NCBI RefSeq assembly: GCF_000275845.1
Contig: NW_006766908.1
Location: 361,374 to 410,405 of the forward strand
From: Dichomitus squalens LYAD-421 SS1
Taxonomy: Eukaryota > Basidiomycota > Agaricomycetes > Polyporales > Polyporaceae
Length of the DNA stretch: 49,032 nucleotides
Reading direction: 5' to 3'
A program made the translations under genes and the position numbers. Of the stretch, positions 10,966 through 21,150 are shown one piece after another. Below the pieces are notes generated by a model that saw only the letters and a list, made by a program, of their open reading frames with translations, ran no database searches and was not told where the DNA came from. Position 1 is the first letter of the stretch. Each line of letters begins with the position of its first letter.

Positions 10966-11121
10966 TTCGAGGACGGGCGAGAGGATTGTATAACGAACTC
11001 ATGATACCGTCAATCGGTGTACCAGCTTAAGTCGCCAACTACCCACTTCTGCGGCAGGAACAATGCGCTGCCACCAAACTGTCCCAAAGACTTTTCCGAC
11101 AGGAGTATCATCTCTTCCGCC

Positions 11122-12706
11122 TCACAAGTCTTTTGCATCCTCGCCGAGCTGTTTCGCCGCGCCAAGCGTCTCGCCAACGACAGCACCCCCTTCCCGCACC
11201 AAGCTCTCTCTCGCCCCCTCCAGCACTTTCTCCCTCCCAGAGAGAAGCTCCTTGTGTTGCGAGATCGACCGCTGTAGACAAGTGTGTAGAGCGAGCTTCG
11301 TGCTGACAGCCAAAGTTGTTAGGTGACGTCAATCGATTCAAGCGAGAGACCCACTTTATATGCTCCTTGACCTGATTAACGCGCTCATCGTCAGAAGACC
11401 AGCAGTAGATCAGGTTGACCACATACGAAGTCGAGCATTCCTGAAAACCTCTCAGCCATTTCTGGGTGACGGCTATCGTGCAGATCAGTGGATGAGGCAG
11501 GTACAGACGATCACGTACCATCAGCACCCTTCGTCCACTCATCGATCGAACACTCGGACCACTTCTTCCGTGCCTGCTCGTAGGCGTCCGCGTGTGCTTC
11601 TATACAGATGTCGAGATCTTGACCAAGAAGCCGGTACAAAGCCTGCTTTGAATGCCCATCCCTCTGCGCGCCGAACGAGTCCTGGAGCGGTACTACGTCC
11701 GGCGCCCGGGTGGCCGGGCGATCGAGCCCCGGGCCATGATGAGCCTCAGGAGTCGTTCGACCACTGTAGATGGATGTATACTCGTCCTGTGCCATTCTAG
11801 TCACAAGATAAATGTGACGAACAGATCGCGCACCTCGTCGATTGCCGACTTGTACCTCTTCGCAGCGGTCCCATACTCGTGCTCTTCTCCGGTCTCCATC
11901 GCGGGTTCGGTGCGCTTCATAGGTCTACGCAGGGATGGACTACGGCGGTCGATGTTGTGGTGTGGGTCAAACCCACGTTCGTCGAAGCTACCGAGATCCG
12001 GAGTGGGAGGAGGACCCATAGATTGCGCGTGGCGGGAAGGCACGCCGTCGCCGTCCTCGTCGACCTCATGTATGCTAGCTAGAGAGGGGTGGGAAGCTGT
12101 ACGAGAGCGAGGAGCAGCGAGGGGAGGATCGAAAAAGCGAGGAGAGTCAGTATCCTGGGTTTGAGGAAGGTTATTCTGTGCGTTCTTGTGATCGTCGAAA
12201 GAGAATGAGTTGGATTGGACTATATGCGCCTTGTTGGAACTGAAATTGCCATATTGACCAGAGTCGTCGCGAGGGCGCTGGTGTGGGAGAGGAGACAAGA
12301 AAGCATTCATAGAGACGAGACCTGCACTGGGGAAGAAAGGAGAGGAGGGCCTAGCTAGTCCAGGAGGCTTTTGCTGGCTGGTGATAGACTTGGGAGAACG
12401 AGAATGGGCTCGAGAGCTACCAGAGGAGCGAGAAAGAGCGCTTTGAGGCCGAGAGATGTTCTTGGCTCTGGCGAGGCCAGAGAGGTTAAGCGGCTTGAAG
12501 TGGGACGGCGGAGGAGGGGGAGGGGCGTCAGTGCGGCTGGATGAATGCTCTTGAGAACCGAGGCCTTGGGAGTCAGTAGCGTTGAGAAGACCATTCGCAC
12601 GGAAGGGTTCATAGCCTGAAGGTGACGATGGAAGTTGGGCCTTGTCCGCGGCGGCGGTGTCCACTCGGGAGGCAGGGCGAGGCACAAATGGGGCTCTTGC
12701 ACTCAT
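11122..12706 (-). CDS. ecm11: Ecm11-like meiotic (synaptonemal complex) protein
   Basis: The model has five exons (12706-11834, 11786-11519, 11461-11427, 11371-11355 and 11302-11122) and encodes 457 residues. The N-terminal two thirds are Ser/Pro-rich and disordered. The C-terminal part carries CSIDEWTKGADEMAERF, then VKEHINTKLALHTCLQ and HKELLSGREKVL, matching the pattern of the Ecm11 C-terminal domain (acidic-Trp block followed by a coiled coil). In yeast Ecm11 with Gmc2 helps build the synaptonemal complex central element. The first intron (11787-11833, 47 nt) joins two frames that could otherwise be read as two genes, the second starting at an ATG at 11795. The phases close exactly in the joined model. 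A longer start near 12886 would add a poly-Ser stretch. Family assignment is by pattern and moderate. Confidence 0.6.
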
Positions 12707-12779
12707 GTCACTTGAGTAGACGGCGTTTCGTAGGGTTTGAAGCAGAGTGAACCGTGCAGAAGGAGGCAAAGTCGAGGTT

Positions 12780-12850
12780 GGGAACGAGGACGATGACGAG
12801 GACGACGACGAGGGCGACGATGAGGACGACGACGGAGGACGAGGACAGAG
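12780..12850 (-). repeat. GTC/CTC trinucleotide tract upstream of Ecm11-like gene
   Basis: On the coding strand of the Ecm11-like gene this is an imperfect CGTCGTCCTCGTC-type tract, 75-145 nt before the chosen ATG. It may lie in the 5' leader or, if an earlier start is used, encode poly-Ser. Similar tracts precede the Dgk1 and ETF-QO genes. Confidence 0.6.
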
Positions 12851-12994
12851 GAAGGAAGAGCGTCGGCGAGGACCCAACGACGGCAAGTTCCGGCCGGGTC
12901 ACCGAACGAGTACTTACTGTCCGACGCAGCGGCGACGGTGATTGCAAGGTCAGTGACCGCAGCTGCTACCATCGTTCACATTAATATTTACCCC

Positions 12995-13525
12995 ATGTCG
13001 GCAGGAGGCATGGCTGACCTCGGGTTGAAGAGCAGGCAGCGCAGCGACTATCGCTTCTTCCTCTCTTACCGCACACGCTGGTCCGTCTCCCGCACCTTCT
13101 GTGCCCTTCCTGCTCACAGCACATCATATCGCAGGATTGACAACGATCAGTATGCTCACATCAACAACTCCGTCTACTATCACCTCTTCGATTCCGTCGT
13201 CAACACATATCTCATCCAACATGCCCACCTCTCCCCCTCCTCCTCTCCTCTCATCGGCCTCGTCGTCTCCTCTTACGCCCACTTCTTCTCTCCCCTCTCC
13301 TTTCCTGCAGTCCTCGACCTGGGCCTCAGGGTCACCAAAATCGGCTCCAGCTCCGTCTCTTACGAGATCGCCGTCTTCGAAGAGGGAAGCAGCGTCCCTA
13401 GCGTCGTCGGCGGCTACACCCACGTCTTCGTCGACCGAGACTCTCGAAAGAGTCGCCGAATGGCCCCAGAGACAAGAGTAGGCCTAGAGAGACTCTTCAT
13501 CACTACGGCCGTTCCCAAGCTCTAG
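12995..13525 (+). CDS. Hotdog-fold acyl-CoA thioesterase (4HBT family)
   Basis: Exons 12995-13080 and 13135-13525 encode 158 residues. The 4HBT active-site region is DNDQYAHINNSVYYHLFDS, with the catalytic Asp and the His-x-Asn-Asn-x-x-Tyr pattern of YbgC-type thioesterases. Later strands end in VGGYTHVFVDRDSRKS, as is usual in this fold, and the length is normal for a single-hotdog enzyme. It probably hydrolyses short- or medium-chain acyl-CoA; the substrate cannot be told from sequence. There is no obvious targeting signal. A second in-frame ATG at 13010 is an alternative start. The gene is divergent from the Ecm11-like gene, with 288 bp between starts. Confidence 0.85.
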   Translation: MSAGGMADLGLKSRQRSDYRFFLSYRTRWSVSRTFCALPAHSTSYRRIDNDQYAHINNSVYYHLFDSVVNTYLIQHAHLSPSSSPLIGLVVSSYAHFFSPLSFPAVLDLGLRVTKIGSSSVSYEIAVFEEGSSVPSVVGGYTHVFVDRDSRKSRRMAPETRVGLERLFITTAVPKL

Positions 13526-13579
13526 CATACGATATCTACGCCAATCCGACCTTCTCTCAATTCTCGCACTATCGCTGCA

Positions 13580-15443
13580 TTAATGCATGTCATGTGTCAT
13601 TGCCGAGGCTACCTTCCGCTCGATATGACTAGCAAAGCTCTCGAACACACCACGCTCTCGTCCTTTCACCCAATCGAATACTAAGCAGCCCGCCTCAATT
13701 CGGATTCGACAAGTCATGCGAACCTCGATTGCTGCAACCTCTTCAACCTGCATTTCCTTCTGTCTCTTCCTTCTCGCAGCCCTAGACCAAACGTCTCCCG
13801 ACGCCGAGACGATCAAGTCGAGCACCGGCGCTTCCGCTGCACCATGGTCCACAACCAGACCCTCCACAGAACAGATGATGTCCGAAACTGTCACAGGAAG
13901 CTGTGCGTCGTCGGCCGTTGGAGGGAGCCGCTGTTTCAAAGTGTTCCGAGCAGGCATGATATTTTGAAGCCCCGGATGAGAAAGCCTGGCTAGTGACTTT
14001 CGCACAGGTTAGATGACGCTCGCTGCAACCGGCTGAAAAAGTATACGTGCATCTGGGAGGCGGACGTCTTCGAACGACCAGGCGATGATCCAGCGCCTCG
14101 TTTGCCCCTGGACGAGCTCAGCGACCGCGTAGTTGTCCACCTGCGCGGCCAATCAGTACACGCATCTCTGACGGATGACAAGAGTACCTTGCTGTCCCGC
14201 AACGTTTGCACGATATGCTTCAGGCTCGACATCTTGCCTAGCATGGACGTATACCATCTGTTCTGGACGTCGCATACATCCTCCCGCGATGATAAGCCAG
14301 CCACGTACCTACACCTGTCTTTCAAGGCTAGACTCTCCTCTACCATTCGTCCGACGAAAGCCGTCTCACCTCCATCGGTGATCATCTCCACATCTGCGCC
14401 CGTACATACCTTGCAGTGCTCCCATTGAGCGATGAAGATGTGCGCTATCGCGGCCACGTACCGCGTTTGGGCCAAGTTCCTTGGCAGCTGCCGATTGGGC
14501 GACGTCTTCACGACTGCTGTAGAATGGCGGATTGCACATCACGAAATCATAATTCACATGGCTACACCAGGTCAGTGCACCCGAAGGAGTTCGCCGGGCG
14601 GAGACGTTCGCACCTCTGGAACATTGGGAGAAGCATGGGTCCTTCCTTGTCCGCTCGCACAACGGATATCCTGTCTTGCAGTCCATTCGCGCGCACATTG
14701 TACCGCGCATATTCCAAGGATGTCTCGTCGACATCTGCAGGGAAAGCATCGGTTGGACGCCCTCCAAGTGGATAGGCACACTGACCTGTCCCCGCAAAGG
14801 TCCAGTTGGGGTGCAAGCTGCACCCAAGCAGCGGATATATTGCCGACGCGCCTGTCCCTCTGCTGGCGTGGTTAGCTGTGTGGTGCCTATACGGTGGTGT
14901 CACTCACATGTCAAGCCCTCGTACGGGGTGAACGCGGTCATCAGGTCGAATAGCTAGCGAAGATGCTTCCACGATGTCCTCCAGCCACAATATGTAGTTC
15001 AGCCTATGATCATGATAGTCAATCGCAATGAGATGTGAAGCACAAGAGGCAGACAGACCTATTGGGTACCTGTCACAGGATCAGCATGCATGAAGCAACA
15101 CTAGCTCGATGCATCATACCGGTGGGCAGAGCCGATTTGGAGGCAATTCCAACGTAAGTCCAAAGTCCCGGTGTAGGATCGCCTCGGTGAGTCTCCTACA
15201 TGGGGTCAGTCATGAAATGCAAACGCATAGCCAATGCGGGAGCATCAACCTCTGTGAAGCCTCATCCTTGAAGTCGATCGACGACCCATTCGCAGTTGCG
15301 ATGATGCTAGGCCGTCGCGTACACGATTAGGCACGTCGTCCTTGCGATTAGCGTCTGCGAGCTTACTGTTGTTGGAGAGGAGGGTAGGCATCCGCAAGTG
15401 CTTGAAAATCGGGTGGTTCCCGGTATGGATTACGTGCATGCAT
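13580..15443 (-). CDS. METTL16: METTL16-type RNA N6-adenosine methyltransferase
   Basis: Twelve exons encode 428 residues: 15443-15367, 15306-15250, 15195-15120, 15069-15059, 15003-14908, 14859-14786, 14734-14614, 14561-14462, 14409-14309, 14257-14188, 14140-14047 and 13989-13580. The N-terminus MHARNPYREPPDFQ matches the METTL16 start. The SAM-binding block DIGTGASAIYPLLG is near 105-118, and the catalytic NPPF is at 181-184, where human METTL16 has it. Later LVQGQTRRWIIAWSFED is also family-typical. METTL16 methylates U6 snRNA and related hairpins in the nucleus and, in animals, tunes SAM synthetase mRNA. Exon 4 is only 11 nt. Intron phases close exactly, so the model is strong. The C-terminal 135 residues are less conserved. 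Confidence 0.9.
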
Positions 15444-15860
15444 CCGTTTGCAGCGGGAGGAAGTTATCTCCGAAAGCTGAGACTCAGGCGAGCTCACGGC
15501 GGTAGACAGACGAAATAGTGCGCGCTTGCACCGCATAGCTTTGTGTAATGCTTGCATGAAGCAGCCGAAGTCGCGTTCAGATCGGTACTGATTGCTGCGG
15601 TGTACTACAAGTGTGACTTGATACAAAATTTGGCAGCTCGACTAACGATACAGATGGAAGAGTCGTGCGTATGAGAGTGGGTGTGATACATGTTGAGACT
15701 AGGATGTCCGTGGGTAGAAAAAGTATCGCTGCGAGGGGAGCTCATTACAAAGGCATCGCATAGCGGAAGGTATAGTAGATGGGGTGGTCACACGCGGAAG
15801 AGGTAACGGATAGCTCAGACTGGTACGTGTGATATTCACCACGCGACACCAACGCTCAGC
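15444..15860. other. Intergenic region upstream of METTL16-type gene
   Basis: 417 bp between two minus-strand genes: promoter of the methyltransferase and 3' flank of the next gene. I see no further gene or RNA here. Confidence 0.4.
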
Positions 15861-17718
15861 CTACTGGGAGCAAAGGTCGGATGCATCCTCTGCTGAGCCA
15901 AGGAAGACGGCGCACCTAGTCGACTCCCTCAAATTGGCATCCCAGACGAGGCGCGCGTCTTGCTCGTCGGCCACAGCGCCTGCGAGATCCAGCCTTCCGC
16001 CATCCGACACGGTGGTGCCGGTCGGGAGTGCGTGTGAGATTTCGCCCTCCTCTTGCCCGCTAGCGATGCTGCCGACGATCGACGCCATGTCGCTCATGGT
16101 CTCTTCAAGAATGATGGATAAAGGCTGCCCAGGGATGTGCGTGTGGACGCTCATCCCCAATACTGCTGCCAAGTCACCTCGCGACGCGTCCCTGGTGAAC
16201 GCCTTGGCATCGTCGTCCATATCGTGGTCCGTGAATGCGTCGATAGCATTGGCGTCCTCGCTTCGGCTTTCAAGCCCGGGGGTCAGAGCGAAGCTGTCGC
16301 AGCTTGTGGAAGTGGCAGGAGTCCTGACGTCGAGCCCGAGTCCGATGCCTAGAGCACGCGAAACAGCGTCGACATCAAGTTTACCATTTGGGTCTTCAAG
16401 CTCAGTGATATCCCAGCTGTGTCGTGGCTCGACCTTGGCAAAAGACTGACTAGCAGCACGGGAGGTAGACGGTGGAGACCCATTGCCAAGCTCAGAGATA
16501 GCCAGAGAAGGGGAAGCCACTGAGACACTCTTGGTAGCCTTGACGATGTTGAGGGGCTTGGTGCGAGGTTGGGCCTGATCGGTAGGTCTTGAGAAGCTGT
16601 CGAAAGCGGTCACCAGGGGCGAAGAAGGGCTGTGGTGAGTGGGACTGCGCAAGAGGGACTGGGTGATAAGGGTGTGCTGATCTGTCAGCCAGTCGCGGGG
16701 CAAGACGATGCAACTTGTGGGTCTGAGAGAAGAGGTGTAGATAGGCTTGGGGACAGGTATACCGGGAGCGAGAGGAGAACGAAAGATAGCGAGGGAGAGA
16801 GAGGCGGGAGAAGCGTTGATGGACAGAAGGGAGGAGGCGGTCGATGAGGGATGTCGCTCGGCGAGAGTGGCGAAAGGAACGAGAGGGGAGCGTGGAGACG
16901 TGAAAGGAGTATAGAAAGGCACAGCTTGAGAGCGAGCAGGTGAGGGCCAAGCGGTGAAGTATGAGATGAAGGAAGAGCTTACAGGAATCTGTGGTGTCGG
17001 CCGAGATCTGGTGAGAGGTGAGGGAAAGAGAAGAACGATCAAGGAAGACCGGAGGAGTCGCGGGCGGTGGTTGATAACAGGCAGGATTGAGGACTGGTGC
17101 CATGATCTGCATGAGGGTGGGGGAAGTGTCGGCGGATGATACACGAATGGATGGAGGGATGAGGATCGGTGAGGAAAGGTGTTGGAGGCTACAGGTGGAA
17201 TAGTCGGGCTCAGATCGTGGGCGATGGGTGGTGGGGAAGAAATGTGAATGGGGCCGGAGAAAGGAGCGGGAATGGAGAGTGAAGGAGGAGAGGGAGCTAG
17301 TGTTCGCGGTTTTGGAAGAATCAGAGAATGCAGGACGAGGAGCACGGACGGAAGGAGGGTTGCGCGACGGAGGGTTGTTATATTTGTGTATTCTGCAGGA
17401 GATGGTGGTCTCCCAGTTGGGAGAGCCGAGAACGCCGACGAGGTAGGGGGAGATGTATAGCAAGAAAGCCGAGGTTACGGAGTAGAAGGGGGTGGCGGAG
17501 AGGTGAATGGAGAGAGAAGAGACAGTGTGGATGGACTGGGCCCTGCGGAAGCGGAGGTAGACGTACTTGAGGGCGGCGAGAACAGGGAAGGGTACGAGGG
17601 CGAAGATGAGAGGCAAGGGCTGCAAGGATGCGGGGGACAAGGAGCCATCCGAGAGCGGTAGCGCGAGGACGGAGACGGGGAGAAAGAGGAGGATGAACGT
17701 GGCGGGACTCGGGGCCAT
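15861..17718 (-). CDS. Multi-pass membrane protein with long disordered tail, unknown function
   Basis: Two exons (17718-16983 and 16924-15861) joined by a 58-nt intron give 599 residues. The N-terminus is hydrophobic: TFILLFLPVSVLALPL, LIFALVPFPVLAALKYVYL, and a third segment around FLLYISPYLVGVLG. These suggest a signal anchor plus two or more membrane spans within the first 120 residues. The remainder is Ser/Pro-rich, then acidic, with motifs such as HSWDITELEDPNGKLDVDAV and ETMSDMASIVGSIASG. No enzyme motif is recognised. An upstream ATG at 17835 would add a poly-Thr stretch coded by the trinucleotide repeat at 17727-17805. I preferred the start that places the hydrophobic segment near the N-terminus. 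The splice phase fits and the frame stays open, so it is likely a real gene. Confidence 0.65.
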
Positions 17719-17726
17719 CGCAGAGG

Positions 17727-17731
17727 TGTTA

Positions 17732-17769
<38 letters not shown>

Positions 17770-17805
17770 CGTTGCCGTCGTCGTCGTCGTCGTCGTCGTC
17801 GTCGA
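17727..17805 (-). repeat. ACG/GTC trinucleotide microsatellite
   Basis: An almost pure trinucleotide repeat, interrupted once near 17763-17776, immediately upstream of the membrane-protein start. On the gene's strand it reads ACG/GAC. It is either 5' leader or codes for poly-Thr, depending on the start used, and is likely to vary in length between strains. Confidence 0.8.
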
Positions 17806-18041
17806 GGAACAAGGCGGGCGGAGGCTGAGCGCCATCGGAACCCAACCAGCGCGGACCGGCGGCACGGATCGTGCAGTCGTCCGGCGATCAAAACATGGCC
17901 GCTGGCACCGGTCATCAAGCAACTTATGTACTGCTCTGCTCCGGACGTCGACCATACTCAAACCCTCCTCCGATACCAAACTATTCAGTCGTCTTCTCTG
18001 ACCCGCACATCCACCGAACGCCGCAACTAGCCTCGCTTGCC

Positions 18042-20755
18042 ATGGCACCAGATAGTGAGTTATCCGCCCCACGACCGTTCCCTTCTCCCGGTCTCATCGT
18101 TCACTCCTCCCTCTCAAGAACAGCCCAACTTGGACGACCAACTTTCCGCCCTTCAACACACACGCAAGGACCTAAACACCCTCATCGCCTCCGCTCCCAC
18201 CCGCGGTGCTCTTGTTCCTTGTATGTTTCCGAACTTCATCCCCTACTCTCTCACCACTCATTCCTCCCAGCGTTCCCTCCAACAGCTTCCACCACTGCTC
18301 TTCTCGCCTCATTTCTCCTCCTTGCCTCCTTCCTCAGGGGAGCAACGCTCTTCTCAACTGATATCGTCCAAGTCCAAACACACGACCATCGTGTCGGACG
18401 GCTTCCCGGTCTGTCCCTCCAGTCAACGTCCATCTTGAGCCCTAGATTCACCCATCCTACCAGCTCTGGGCTATAACGGTAAGCAATATATAGTCTCGCC
18501 CCATCTCAAATCAATCGCAATCATCTCACCCTCTCCCACAAGCATGGAACGCGTATGGCGTACGCCTCCAAGCTGTCTCTAACACCATGCTCTGTTACCC
18601 ACTTGGTTCTCTAGTGCAACATCAACGAGTCCATCGTTCTTGAAGCCGCAGAATACCTTGACAACCTCGGTCTCAAGGTCATTCGTTCATTTTTCTTCAC
18701 CGGCTCACTGCCTTACCTAGTCTCCTAGGATGTCGGTTATCGCCGTGTCAACCTTGACGACTGCTATTCCGAGAAGAGCCGCAGTCCCGCCGGAGACATC
18801 GTAGCCAGTAGGTCTTAGCCCTTCCGGATGTCATCAATCTCCTCTCAGTTCGGTTACAGGCGCAGCTCGCTTTCCCTCCGGAATGAACAGCCTGACGGAC
18901 AGGATACACGCCCTTGGACTGTATGTCTGCTGCGTCATCCTCGAGACCCATTGTCTTACCCTCACGTCAGCGACGCTGGTATCGTGAGTAGCTACCCCAC
19001 CCTTCGATCCTCGTCCTCACGCCGTGCCTCGCGACCCAGTACAGCGATTCTGGTTGGTTCACTTGTCAGCTATACCCCGGCTCCTATCAAAACGAGTACC
19101 GTGACGCGAAGCTGTTCCAAGACTGGGGTTTCGACTACCTCAAGTATGTCTGTCAATCTGTTTGTTCCACAGAACAGAACGCTGATAGCTTCAGGTATGA
19201 TAATTGCGCGAGTACGATGGTTCATCCCTCACAGCCCCGCATTTCATGGCTTCTGACCACAATGGTAGTACCGTACGACGACGTAATCCGCCAGGGGATC
19301 GTCGGTAGTCAGTCGCATATCCCTTAGTCGCTCAATCTCTCGATTTGACTGTACAACTGTCGCTCCATAGAATACCAGCGCATTGCCGACGCCATCGCTC
19401 AGTTAGCCTCGGACACGGGAAAATCGCCGCTCTTTCTTTCCCTCTGTGAATGGGGCGAGGTAAGTCCCAATCCCCTGCCATTGCATGTTCCCGTGCTCAC
19501 ATCAAGGTATGCAGGAGCAACCCTGGTTGTGGGCGCGGCGATACGGCCAAAGCTGGCGTGTAAGTGCGCCCACTTTCCTCGTAGGTCGCATCTGATGTTC
19601 CCGTCTGATCCCAGACGACCGGTGATATCAGTGCGTACTGTTCCCCCGACGTTACCCATGACACCGATTGTCTCGTTCGTCCCTGTAGGCCCAAACTGGG
19701 GTTCCGTGACGGATATAATCAACAGGTGAGTGGCCGGAATGACATTCCTTCGGTTCGTGGCACTCATCGTGAGATTCCAGGAACTCTTTCATCGCTTGGG
19801 CATCGGATTTCTATGGTCACAACGACATGGACATTGTAAGCCGGCACAATCGTTATCACGTGCACGACTCGCTCACGTCGACTATGCTTGGCTCTCTGTC
19901 AGCTTGAAGTGTGAGCTCTGCGCATCTCTTCAAAGCTTGACTGCTATCTCACGCCGTCATCTGTCACAGAGGCAACGGGGATCTCACATATGAAGAGGCT
20001 AGGACCCACTTCACCGTCTGGGCCCTCATGAAGTCTCCTCTCCTCATCAGTGCGGATGTAGGTTCCTTACGATTTGTTGACTATCGAGCTATCGTAACTC
20101 ATGTAATTCACAAAGCTTTCGTCGATCAGCGAGGCGGATCTCTCTATTCTGGCGAATGAGGAGATCCTTGCAATCAATCAAGACGATGTCATCGGCACGA
20201 GCATCACACCGTTCCGATGGGGAATAAACGTGAGTTAACTTGCATACCACCCATTCTCGTCGCCGTGGCGGCTGATCCAGCCTGCGTGGCAGTCTGATTG
20301 GGTGAGCAATTCAACCCATCCAGCACAATATTGGAGTGGCGAATCTCAGAACGGCACGGTGTTCATGCTGGTGAGTCATTTGCGCGTTCTGCTTCCCAGC
20401 AACGACGTCCACTGACTCACTTTTCGTAGATCAATACACTGGACGAGCCAGCTGACATGTTCTTCAACCTGACTGAGTCTCCATGGGTTCGCGCTGGCCG
20501 CCAATATCACGTTCGGGTACGTTGTCATGTCGCCCCATGTATCACCGAATTGATGTGGACTATCGATAGGATCTCTGGGCGCACACGGACAACGGGACGG
20601 CTGTGCGCAATTTCACCGCCGAAGCTGTCCCAGGACACGGTGTTGTCGCTCTTCTATTGCAGGACGCTGGAGATGAACCGGATAACGCGGGGCCCCCATG
20701 TGCTCGGCCCCATTGGTGTATCCATAAGAATGGGACGTTGGCGCCTGGTGCGTGA
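18042..20755 (+). CDS. GH27 alpha-galactosidase, 23 exons
   Basis: Exons: 18042-18054, 18119-18220, 18271-18408, 18464-18478, 18543-18559, 18615-18677, 18729-18807, 18860-18920, 18971-18983, 19040-19143, 19195-19211, 19269-19304, 19371-19459, 19515-19559, 19615-19630, 19689-19725, 19781-19835, 19903-19910, 19970-20057, 20116-20229, 20281-20370, 20430-20516 and 20570-20755 (490 residues). GH27 signatures are LPALGYNAWNAYGCNINES, VNLDDC, YLKYDNC (nucleophile Asp204), WRTTGDIS (acid/base Asp268), GHNDMD and AINQDDV. The enzyme removes terminal alpha-galactose from galactomannan and raffinose-type sugars. The core from residue 85 is secure. The first two exons (MAPDKQPNLDDQLS...) are unlike a signal peptide; they may be another gene or a cytosolic extension before the hydrophobic TTALLASFLLLASFL. 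Five exons are 17 nt or shorter. Confidence 0.85.
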
Positions 20756-21150
20756 ACTCAGACTCAATCAGAACAGCCATTTCAGTTCCTCCTGTACGCG
20801 ATGCAGTCACGTCCAATACAAGCCTGCATACGAGCTCAATTGGGTTGCTCTGATGCAAGAGAACCTCTGAATGATGCGCCCCAAGACTTTGTTTGATATA
20901 CTTCTCATTCAGTACGTTATGTCGCGTGACCTTCGCCTTCGTGCCACTCCTTGCAAGGGTTGTCTCCGCCCACTAATCAAGATCGAGGCGGGGCTGCCAG
21001 ATGCTGAATGGCTGACCTCGATCGCGCGTTCAGAGGCTGGCGCCAGCCTCCATGACAGCCCTCTAGTCCCAACAGTATGTCTTCGTGGACGTACACTGTC
21101 TCTGTTGGAACCCGAGTTGACCTTGCGTCGGTTCTCGCTAGGCCTACCCG
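20756..21150. other. Intergenic region between galactosidase and membrane-protein gene
   Basis: 395 bp with no recognisable gene, RNA or repeat; presumably the 3' flank of the galactosidase and promoter of the next gene. Confidence 0.4.

Noticed and set aside
17567..18001. Plus-strand frame with a long poly-Val run
   Set aside because: It is the shadow of the trinucleotide repeat and of the minus-strand gene; no splice or domain support.
16492..18072. A 526-codon minus-strand frame read as one protein
   Set aside because: Only its upstream part is coding (membrane spans). The rest is replaced by another frame after the intron at 16925-16982, which gives a more protein-like tail.
18119..18220. 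Separate prefoldin-like gene starting at 18042
   Set aside because: The helical sequence (LDDQLSALQHTRKDLNTL) is suggestive, but no downstream exon with the rest of such a domain could be found, whereas phases connect to the galactosidase.
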